From NCBI GenBank assembly GCA_934645275.1, contig CAKUDW010000134.1, positions 1-5,956 of the forward strand: a DNA stretch of 5,956 nt, given 5' to 3'. Below, in pieces: positions 1-5,048 of this stretch. The translations under genes were made by a program, and so were the position numbers. Below the pieces are notes generated by a model, which searched no databases, was not told the DNA's origin, and saw only the letters and a list, made by a program, of their open reading frames with translations. The DNA comes from an uncultured Clostridia bacterium (GTDB taxonomy: Bacteria; Bacillota_A; Clostridia; Christensenellales; Aristaeellaceae). Every line of letters starts with the position of its first letter. The first letter of the stretch is position 1.

Positions 1-2
1 CC

Positions 3-875
3 CGCGCGGATGATCTCGAGGTCATGATGGAGCTGGCCGAGGAAGAGGACGACGAGTCCATGGCGGGCGAGATCCGTGATGGCTTTGCTTCCTTGAAGGA
101 GGATTTGGAAACGCTGCGCTTGCAGACGCTGCTGACCGGCCCGTATGACGACTGCAATTGCATTCTCACGCTGCACGCGGGCGCGGGCGGGACTGAGGCG
201 CAGGACTGGACGCAGATGCTCTACCGCATGTACACGCGCTTCTGCGAGCGCATGGGCTTTCAGGTCAAGGAACTGGACATGCTCGAGGGCGACGAGGCGG
301 GCATCAAGTCCGTGTCCTTCGAGGTCACCGGCGATTATGCCTACGGCTATCTGAAGGCCGAGCGCGGCGTACACCGGCTGGTACGCATTTCGCCGTTTGA
401 TTCCAACGCGCGCAGGCACACGTCGTTTGCTTCGCTGGACGTTGCGCCCATCATTGTAGATAATTCCGAAATCGAGATTCGCAACGAGGATCTCCGCATC
501 GATACTTACCGTGCTTCCGGTAAGGGCGGCCAGCACGTCAACCGTACCGATTCCGCCGTGCGCATTACGCACCTGCCCACCGGCATTGTGGTGCAGTGCC
601 AGAACGAGCGCAGTCAGCTCCAAAATAAGGAAATGTGCTTTATCTGGCTGCGCGCCAAGCTGGCCGAGCTGCGCGAACAGCAGCGGCAGGAGCAGATGGG
701 TGACATCAAGGGCGAGCTGAAGAAAATCGAGTGGGGCAGCCAGATCCGTTCCTACGTTTTCCAGCCCTACACCATGGTCAAGGATCATCGCACAGGCTAC
801 GAAATGGGCGATATCAGCTCCGTGATGGACGGCAAGCTGGAGGGCTTTGTCACCAGCTATCTGCAGAAGCTCTAA
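3..875 (+). CDS. prfB: Peptide chain release factor 2 (RF2), 5' end outside the window
   Basis: RF2 recognises UGA and UAA stop codons in the ribosomal A site and triggers hydrolysis of peptidyl-tRNA. The reading frame is open from base 3, upstream of the first ATG at 24, with RF2-like residues (RADDLEV), so this is a truncated gene and not a start. Visible landmarks: the RF2-specific stop-codon recognition tripeptide SPF encoded at 390-398 (RF1 would have PxT), and the catalytic GGQ at 525-533 in the context SGKGGQHVNRT. A conserved WGSQIRSYV block lies near the C-terminus. From GGQ to the end the length equals that of E. coli RF2, so about 75 N-terminal residues are missing. The autoregulatory +1 frameshift site known in many prfB genes would lie upstream and cannot be judged here. 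The gene ends in TAA and is followed at once by a terminator. Confidence 0.97.
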   Translation, partial: RADDLEVMMELAEEEDDESMAGEIRDGFASLKEDLETLRLQTLLTGPYDDCNCILTLHAGAGGTEAQDWTQMLYRMYTRFCERMGFQVKELDMLEGDEAGIKSVSFEVTGDYAYGYLKAERGVHRLVRISPFDSNARRHTSFASLDVAPIIVDNSEIEIRNEDLRIDTYRASGKGGQHVNRTDSAVRITHLPTGIVVQCQNERSQLQNKEMCFIWLRAKLAELREQQRQEQMGDIKGELKKIEWGSQIRSYVFQPYTMVKDHRTGYEMGDISSVMDGKLEGFVTSYLQKL

Positions 876-879
876 TTCC

Positions 880-913
880 ATGGACGGAGGAGTGCAATCC
901 TCTGTCCATTTTT
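880..913 (+). terminator. Intrinsic terminator of prfB
   Basis: A 12-bp stem (880-891 pairing with 898-909, one G-U pair) with a 6-base loop is followed by a T run (909-913). It begins only 4 bases after the prfB stop codon. It should separate prfB from the next gene, although some read-through is possible because no convincing promoter is visible between 914 and 1008. Confidence 0.9.
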
Positions 914-994
914 CGGAGGACAGGATTTGTTGGCGGCTTCAAACGCAGCGACTGGTTGCAAACCTGCATTGCGCGGAGGAACCGACAATTCTTG

Positions 995-1000
995 GGAGGC
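995..1000 (+). promoter_or_regulatory. Ribosome binding site fixing the start of the membrane protein gene
   Basis: GGAGGC lies 8 bases before the ATG at 1009. This selects that ATG over the in-frame upstream ATG at 847, which lies inside prfB and would place the terminator within the coding region. Another ATG at 1004 is out of frame and reads only Met-Pro-stop. Confidence 0.8.
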
Positions 1001-1008
1001 GATATGCC

Positions 1009-1773
1009 ATGAAAAGGAAGATTCTGTTTCCCGTTATTATCATCCTTTGGGTGTGTGTGACGCTCGCTTGCATTGCTGGCAATGTTCGGAGCATCGGAAC
1101 GGATTATGAGCTCTACTATGAGCTGCAGACGCGCGCGGGCCTGCCTGAGTCGGCAGGGATTTCTGCGGAAGATCTGAGGCGCCTGGACAGTAACCTGGCA
1201 TGCTGTCTGAAGGGCTTTAAATACTGGAATACGGAACAGCTGAGTCCGAACGGCGCGCCGATTCGCGTCGCGGTGGACGGCGTGGAGCAGGAAGCCTTCA
1301 ATGCGCGCGAGATTGCGCACATGGATGACTGCCAGCGCCTGTTCGAATTGCTGCGAAATGTGGAAAGAGGCTTTGGAATTGCAGCGCTTGTGTTGGCTCT
1401 GGTGGCTGCGGCGTTGAACTGGAAAGAAAAATATGAAAACAGGAACAGGCTAAAGGCAATGTGGATTGGCTCACTGCTCATATGTGCGCCGCTTATGGCC
1501 TTTGGCGTCTGGGCGGCGATCGATTTTGACGCGGCCTTCACTTTCTTTCATCATTTGCTCTTTACCAACGACCTGTGGCTGCTGGATCCCGCGACAGATC
1601 TGCTGATTCGCATTTGCCCGCAGAGCATGTTTGCGGAAATGGGGCTGCGCATCGCGCGGCGTGCCGCTTTCGTACTGCTGGGCGTGCCGCTGGCGCTGAC
1701 CATTCTGGAATGGGCCTGGAACCGGCCGTTTAAATGGATTTTTGATATGCGAAAGAGGAAAAAACGAGCATGA
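1009..1773 (+). CDS. Four-helix integral membrane protein, DUF1461/TIGR01906 type
   Basis: This encodes 254 residues; the molecular function of the family is unknown. Predicted layout: a short basic N-terminus (MKRK), TM1 about 5-24, an extracytoplasmic stretch about 25-120, TM2 about 122-136, a charged cytoplasmic loop (WKEKYENRNRLK), TM3 about 150-170, a second outside loop, TM4 about 218-234, and a very basic cytoplasmic tail (RKRKKRA). The positive-inside rule fits this topology. I assign the family from memory of two conserved patches: FNAREIAHMDD (about 98-107) in the first outside loop, and FHHLLFTNDLWLLDPATD (about 180-197) in the second. Both patches face outside, which hints at an extracytoplasmic binding or catalytic site (inference). 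The TGA stop overlaps the tsaD ATG by 4 bases, so the two genes are probably co-transcribed and translationally coupled. The start is chosen by the GGAGGC site. Confidence 0.88.
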   Translation: MKRKILFPVIIILWVCVTLACIAGNVRSIGTDYELYYELQTRAGLPESAGISAEDLRRLDSNLACCLKGFKYWNTEQLSPNGAPIRVAVDGVEQEAFNAREIAHMDDCQRLFELLRNVERGFGIAALVLALVAAALNWKEKYENRNRLKAMWIGSLLICAPLMAFGVWAAIDFDAAFTFFHHLLFTNDLWLLDPATDLLIRICPQSMFAEMGLRIARRAAFVLLGVPLALTILEWAWNRPFKWIFDMRKRKKRA

Positions 1774-2840
1774 AAGCGCTGAACTATGAAGAACGCATGT
1801 GCGCCAAGGCGGACGCGCTGCGGGAAAAGGGACACGCCCGCATACTGGCGGTGGAATCCTCCTGTGATGAAACGGCCGTCGCCATCGTGGAGGATGGCCG
1901 CGTCGTTCGCGCGAACGCCATCGCCTCGCAGATCGATGTGCACGCGCTTTACGGCGGTGTGGTGCCCGAGATCGCCTCGCGCATGCATGTCGAGGCGATC
2001 GATCCGCTGCTGGATCGCGCACTGGAGGAGGCGGGTGCGACACTCGATGATATCGACGCGGTGGCGGTCACCTACGGCCCGGGGCTGGTGGGCGCGCTGC
2101 TGACTGGCGTGAGTTGGGCAAAGTCGCTGGCCTACGCTCGCGACCTGCCGATCATTCCCGTGAACCACATCGAGGGCCATGTCAGCGCGAATTATGTGGC
2201 GCATCCGGAACTGGAGCCGCCGTTCGTGTGCCTGGTTGCTTCGGGTGGGCACAGCCATATCGTGGCTGTGGAGCATTACGGCGGCTACCGTCTGCTTGGG
2301 CAGACCACGGATGACGCGGCGGGCGAAGCGTTCGATAAGGTTGCGCGCGTGCTGGATATTCCATATCCCGGCGGGCCGCTGCTGGACAAGTTGGCCGATG
2401 CCGGAGACGACCACGCCTATAAATTTCCGCGCCCGCACACCGAGGGCAAGTATGACTTTTCGTTTAGCGGCCTGAAAACCGCCGTCATCAATCAGGCGCA
2501 CCATCTGCGTCAGAGCGGTCAGAAGATCGAGGCGAAGGATTTTGCCGCCTCATTCCGGCGCAGCGTGGTGGATCTGCTGGTAGATAAGACGCTGTTGGCC
2601 GCGCGCGACGTCGGTGCGCAAAAGCTGGCTGTGGCGGGCGGCGTGGCCGCCAATTCACTGCTGCGCAGCGAGCTGGAGCGCCGCGGCATCGCCGCAGGCA
2701 TGGCGGTGTATATGCCGCCGAAGGCATTGTGCACAGACAACGCTGTGATGATTGGCGCGGCGGGCTTTTACAGCCTGATGGCGGGTCAGCTGGCGGGGCT
2801 GGATCTGAATGCGTTGCCGTCGCTGCGCATGTTTGCTTAG
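1770..2840 (+). CDS. tsaD: tRNA N6-adenosine threonylcarbamoyltransferase TsaD (Kae1/Gcp/YgjD family)
   Basis: TsaD transfers the threonylcarbamoyl group from threonylcarbamoyl-AMP to A37 of tRNAs reading ANN codons, working in the cytoplasm with TsaB and TsaE; neither is in this window. The 356 residues show the full family signature: ESSCDETA near 29-36, GPGLVGALLTG near 103-113, the metal-binding HIEGH (H133, H137), ASGGHSH near 157-163, SFSGLKTA near 231-238, AVAGGVAANS near 287-296, and CTDNAVMIG with the third metal ligand D323. All metal ligands are present, so the enzyme looks intact. Most homologues begin right at the RILxxExSCDET strand. This one has about 23 extra N-terminal residues (NYEERMCAKADALREKGH), predicted helical; I believe some clostridial homologues are similar. 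The ATG at 1770 is kept because it overlaps the upstream stop (ATGA) and has AGAGG at 1754-1758. A terminator follows directly. Confidence 0.97.
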   Translation: MKALNYEERMCAKADALREKGHARILAVESSCDETAVAIVEDGRVVRANAIASQIDVHALYGGVVPEIASRMHVEAIDPLLDRALEEAGATLDDIDAVAVTYGPGLVGALLTGVSWAKSLAYARDLPIIPVNHIEGHVSANYVAHPELEPPFVCLVASGGHSHIVAVEHYGGYRLLGQTTDDAAGEAFDKVARVLDIPYPGGPLLDKLADAGDDHAYKFPRPHTEGKYDFSFSGLKTAVINQAHHLRQSGQKIEAKDFAASFRRSVVDLLVDKTLLAARDVGAQKLAVAGGVAANSLLRSELERRGIAAGMAVYMPPKALCTDNAVMIGAAGFYSLMAGQLAGLDLNALPSLRMFA

Positions 2841-2846
2841 CTTTTC

Positions 2847-2880
2847 AGAGCTTCCGGAGTAGATGCCGGAAGCTCTTTTT
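2847..2880 (+). terminator. Intrinsic terminator of tsaD
   Basis: A perfect 11-bp stem (AGAGCTTCCGG at 2847-2857 with its exact complement at 2866-2876) closes an 8-base loop and runs into TTTT. It starts 6 bases after the tsaD stop codon, so transcription of the membrane protein-tsaD unit should end here. Confidence 0.95.
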
Positions 2881-2950
2881 AGAGGGCTGGAATTAGCGGA
2901 ATCGGCGTTTTGCAGGTTGACAGTTTTCAGTATAGAGACGTTGACAATTC

Positions 2951-2980
2951 TTGCACTGTCGAAACACCCTAACGTATAAT
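2951..2980 (+). promoter_or_regulatory. Candidate sigma-A promoter, with an overlapping Spo0A-box-like heptamer
   Basis: TTGCAC (2951-2956), an 18-base spacer and a consensus TATAAT (2975-2980) form a plausible + strand promoter with a start near 2987. A TTGACA at 2941 is too far (28 bases) from TATAAT to be its -35. The heptamer TGTCGAA (2957-2963), matching the Spo0A box consensus TGNCGAA, lies just after the -35. The next gene begins 450-500 bases downstream, so this would drive either a long leader or a small RNA. In such AT-rich sequence, chance matches are possible. Confidence 0.45.
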
Positions 2981-3040
2981 TTATAAACATATACATGAAA
3001 TACTTTTGTAATATTTATAAATGATTATGCAACAAAATTT
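2971..3040. other. Extremely AT-rich block with repeated ATTTATAAA
   Basis: Only 11 of 70 bases are G or C. ATTTATAAA occurs at 2979-2987 and 3013-3021, 34 bases apart, and its core TTTATAAA is palindromic. Such a block could be an easily melted DNA segment, an UP-element-like region or simply AT-rich spacer. Its position 170-250 bases from the DnaA boxes recalls origin layouts but is wider than usual. Confidence 0.6.
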
Positions 3041-3101
3041 GGGCGCGACATGCGGTTGAAAAGCTGTGTAACGCGGCGCTGATTCGTGTGAAATGGCTGA
3101 A

Positions 3102-3231
3102 AAATGGCTTGAAACTTGGAATTATGTCCTAAAAACCGACTAATGATGAAGAAAATTTGACATGAGCAAACTGAAGTCTGTTGAAATTGTATTCTGACAA
3201 AAATACAAACCTGTGGATAAATGGCTTGAAA
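3102..3231 (+). repeat. 13-base direct repeat AAATGGCTTGAAA (two copies)
   Basis: Exact copies lie at 3102-3114 and 3219-3231, 117 bases apart, and a close relative (AAATGGCTGAAAA) lies at 3091-3103. The second copy overlaps the last two bases of the first DnaA box. The function is unknown. Confidence 0.7.
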
Positions 3232-3293
3232 TCCCCAAAATGCAGCTATATCGAGCTTAAAACTGTGGATAACCGTGTGGAAAATGTGGATTT
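3212..3293 (-). promoter_or_regulatory. DnaA-box cluster (two perfect, two degenerate boxes)
   Basis: Read on the minus strand, TTATCCACA (the perfect DnaA box) occurs at 3212-3220 and 3264-3272. TTTTCCACA (one mismatch) is at 3276-3284 and AAATCCACA (two mismatches) at 3285-3293. All share one orientation. The last three are packed with a 3-base gap and then no gap, as expected for cooperative DnaA loading. The cluster sits 100-210 bases upstream of the likely mrnC promoter. It could titrate DnaA, control the mrnC-rlmB-sigH operon, or belong to an origin; the sequence alone does not decide, and no dnaA or dnaN gene is in the window. Confidence 0.75.
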
Positions 3294-3312
3294 TCACGCT
3301 CGTTGGGGAAAA

Positions 3313-3344
3313 TGAATATGCAGCTTCGCCATACTGAATATGCA
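3313..3344 (+). repeat. Direct repeat TGAATATGCA, 22-base period
   Basis: Exact 10-base copies at 3313-3322 and 3335-3344 begin 22 bases apart, about two helical turns, so both face the same side of the DNA. They lie between the DnaA boxes and the likely mrnC promoter. This is a plausible operator for an unidentified regulator (inference). Confidence 0.6.
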
Positions 3345-3393
3345 TTTGTGGCGTCTGTATGGGAAGAGTTTTACAAAAGGACGCGAATTTTGC

Positions 3394-3422
3394 TTGTTTG
3401 GAAACATTTATTCTGATATACT
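3394..3422 (+). promoter_or_regulatory. Likely sigma-A promoter of mrnC-rlmB-sigH
   Basis: TTGTTT (3394-3399), a 17-base spacer and TATACT (3417-3422) precede the operon. The -10 is good and the -35 is weak, which would fit a promoter helped or modulated by bound proteins. An alternative pairing is TTGGAA (3398-3403) with TATTAT (3422-3427), 18 bases apart. Transcription would start near 3429-3434. Confidence 0.55.
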
Positions 3423-3492
3423 ATTATCGGATTAATTTGCGGCCATGCGCGCCTTTGCACTTACGGCGATGGTCGCGCTCGGGGGCGCAGAA

Positions 3493-3879
3493 ATGGAATT
3501 TGAGCATAACATGCTGCCTGGTTCGCTTGAAATGGCGTATCTGGGGGATACGATTTACGATTTATATGTCAGACGGCGGCTGGTGGCGCAGGGCGGCCGC
3601 GTGCAGGATATGCACGCGAAGGCGGTAAAACTGGTGTGCGCACATGCGCAGGCACGCGCGTTTGCACGCGTCGAAGGCATGCTCACGCCTGAGGAGACTG
3701 CGGTAGCGCGCCGCGCGCGCAATGCCCGCCAGAAGCCCCCGCGCAACGCTGACACGGGCGAATACCATCGCGCCACGGCGCTGGAAGCGCTGATCGGCTA
3801 TTTGGATTTGACGGGGAATCAGGCGCGCCTGCAGGAAGTACTGGGTGCGGCACTTGGAGATTTGGAGGAAGTAAAATGA
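3493..3879 (+). CDS. mrnC: Mini-ribonuclease III (MrnC)
   Basis: Mini-III is a dimeric RNase III-type nuclease without the double-stranded-RNA-binding domain. In B. subtilis it matures the ends of 23S rRNA. The 128-residue product holds the first catalytic block AYLGDTIYDLYVRR (D19), the conserved RNARQKPPRNAD segment (about 76-87), and the second acidic block TALEALIGYLDLTG (E98). Start choice: the frame is open from an ATG at 3445 (144 residues), but that ATG has no Shine-Dalgarno site and lies only about 16 bases after the predicted transcription start. The ATG at 3493 has GGGGG at 3481-3485, 7 bases upstream, and gives a normal N-terminus. Neither site is strong, so the start stays open. 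The stop overlaps the rlmB ATG by 4 bases. In B. subtilis cysS precedes this gene; here a long non-coding region does. Confidence 0.92.
   Translation: MEFEHNMLPGSLEMAYLGDTIYDLYVRRRLVAQGGRVQDMHAKAVKLVCAHAQARAFARVEGMLTPEETAVARRARNARQKPPRNADTGEYHRATALEALIGYLDLTGNQARLQEVLGAALGDLEEVK
3864..3868 (+). promoter_or_regulatory. Ribosome binding site of rlmB
   Basis: GGAGG lies within the end of mrnC, 7 bases before the rlmB ATG at 3876. It supports this upstream start and hence the reality of the long N-terminal tail of RlmB. Confidence 0.85.
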
Positions 3880-5003
3880 ACAACGGCGAACGCCGCGGCG
3901 GTTCCGGCGAGCGGCAGGGACAAAACGGCGGCTATAACAACAGTTACAATAATCGCGGCAATCAGAACCGGTCCGGCGATTTTCACGGCCGCAGCACGGA
4001 CAGGCCAGATGGGCGGCGCAGGGAACGGCCTGCGCCCGACAGGCGCTACGGCGGCGAAGATACGCGCTCTGAGCGCAGGGACGGCAACCGGCATTATACC
4101 GGTGCGGCGCGCAGAACCTACGCGCCCGGCGGCGCGCCACAGCGCCGCGACATACCCGGTTCAGGCCCGCGCGTAGGGGCGATTTACCGCGACGTGCCGC
4201 GTAGTGAGCGCGTGGACGCGCCTGTCGAGCCGCAGCTTGAACCTGTTGCGGCGCCCGTGCCCACGCCCATGGAGGAAAATGAGAATCTGCTGGTGGGGCG
4301 CAATCCGATTCGCGAGGCGCTGAAGGCCGGGCGGCCGGTGGAAAAGCTGCTGGTGGCGCGCGGCGACCTTTCCGGCGCGGCACGGGACATCATTCGCCTG
4401 GCAAGGGAGGCCGGCGCGGTGGTACAGACGGTGGATCGCAGCCGCCTGGATCAGATTTATCCGGCGCATCAGGGCATGCTGGCCTATGTGGCGGCGGTCG
4501 AGAGCAAATCGCTGGACGATATATTCGATCTGGCGGCGCAGCGCGGCGAGGAGCCGTTTATCGTTCTGCTCGACGGCGTGACCGATCCGCACAATCTGGG
4601 TGCGATCGTTCGCTCGGCGGAATGCGCGGGCGCGCACGGCGTAGTTTTGCCGGAGCGCCGCTCGGCGGGGCTGGGGCCTGCGGCGGCCAAGGCGGCGGCC
4701 GGGGCGCTGGATTGCATCCCCATCGCGCGGGTAAAAAACCTGAACCGCACCATAGACGAACTGAAGGAACGCGGCGTGTGGGTCGTCGGCTCGGCCATGA
4801 ACGGCGAGAACGCGCTCAGCGCCGATCTGAGCGGGCCAGTGGCGCTGGTAGTGGGTTCCGAGGGCGACGGCATTTCGCGCCTGACGCTTGAAAAGTGCGA
4901 TCGCGTGGTCACGCTGCCCATGTCCGGGCGCATCGAATCGCTGAACGCCTCCGTGGCGGCGGGCATTCTGATGTATGAAATCGTGCGCGCGCGGAAAAGG
5001 TAA
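3876..5003 (+). CDS. rlmB: 23S rRNA (guanosine-2'-O-)-methyltransferase, RlmB/TrmH (SpoU) family, with long Arg/Gly-rich tail
   Basis: The product has 375 residues. The C-terminal two thirds are a standard SPOUT ribose methyltransferase: a substrate-binding domain at about 138-208 (starting LLVGRNPIREAL), then motif 1 with DGVTDPHNLGAIVRSAE (about 233-249), motif 2 with VVGSEGDGISRL (about 325-336), and motif 3 with PMSGRIESLNASVAAG (about 348-363), which forms the knotted SAM site. The RlmB-like RRSAGL segment and the neighbours mrnC and sigH fit RlmB, which in E. coli methylates G2251 of 23S rRNA; the exact target here is inferred. Residues 1 to about 134 are low complexity: I count 22 Arg and 19 Gly in the first 100, with Asn-rich runs, then a Pro/Glu/Val linker. 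This looks disordered and RNA-binding. The start is backed by a strong GGAGG and the ATGA overlap with mrnC. The usual Bacillus neighbour rae1 (yacP) is absent downstream. Confidence 0.95.
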   Translation: MNNGERRGGSGERQGQNGGYNNSYNNRGNQNRSGDFHGRSTDRPDGRRRERPAPDRRYGGEDTRSERRDGNRHYTGAARRTYAPGGAPQRRDIPGSGPRVGAIYRDVPRSERVDAPVEPQLEPVAAPVPTPMEENENLLVGRNPIREALKAGRPVEKLLVARGDLSGAARDIIRLAREAGAVVQTVDRSRLDQIYPAHQGMLAYVAAVESKSLDDIFDLAAQRGEEPFIVLLDGVTDPHNLGAIVRSAECAGAHGVVLPERRSAGLGPAAAKAAAGALDCIPIARVKNLNRTIDELKERGVWVVGSAMNGENALSADLSGPVALVVGSEGDGISRLTLEKCDRVVTLPMSGRIESLNASVAAGILMYEIVRARKR

Positions 5004-5037
5004 TTCCCGCATTTGGGCGGCATTAACAACGGATTTC

Positions 5038-5043
5038 GGAGGG
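5038..5043 (+). promoter_or_regulatory. Ribosome binding site fixing the sigH start
   Basis: GGAGGG lies 5 bases before the ATG at 5049. It rules out the upstream in-frame TTG at 5013, which would add 12 residues unlike any SigH N-terminus and would place this site inside the gene. Confidence 0.85.
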
Positions 5044-5048
5044 AACCA

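Larger units (their letters stand above)
2881..3492. other. AT-rich gene-free region between tsaD and mrnC
   Basis: About 560-610 bases, depending on the mrnC start, with no credible protein-coding gene. The base composition drops sharply against the GC-rich genes on both sides: for example 3121-3180 has 20 G+C in 60 bases, and 2971-3040 has 11 in 70. The region holds a promoter-like element at 2951-2980, a DnaA-box cluster at 3212-3293, short direct repeats, and the likely mrnC promoter at 3394-3422. No tRNA, rRNA or recognised structured RNA was found. Confidence 0.8.

Noticed and set aside
847..1008. Upstream extension of the membrane protein gene to the ATG at 847
   Set aside because: It would begin inside prfB in another frame and read through the prfB terminator. 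The ATG at 1009 has a good Shine-Dalgarno site and gives a typical membrane N-terminus.
1551..2504. Open frame of 317 codons on the minus strand
   Set aside because: It is antisense to tsaD and the membrane protein gene and has no ribosome binding site or recognisable motif; a shadow of GC-rich codons.
2917..2946. Two TTGACA hexamers (2917 and 2941) as promoter -35 elements
   Set aside because: Neither has a -10 at 16-18 bases. The first is 8 bases from TATAGA and the second 28 bases from TATAAT. They may simply be a short repeat.
3157..3162. TTGACA at 3157 as a promoter
   Set aside because: No acceptable -10 lies at a 16-19 base distance on the plus strand.
3025..3345. Minus-strand open frame of 106 codons in the tsaD-mrnC gap
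   Set aside because: It covers the DnaA boxes and AT-rich repeats, shows no domain, and its codon make-up is unlike the neighbouring genes; probably chance.
2881..3444. T-box or other known riboswitch upstream of mrnC
   Set aside because: I found no T-box sequence, no conserved riboswitch core and no terminator/antiterminator pair in the gap.
3359..3628. Plus-strand open frame of 89 codons overlapping the mrnC start
   Set aside because: It is out of frame with mrnC, covers the likely promoter, and has no family resemblance.
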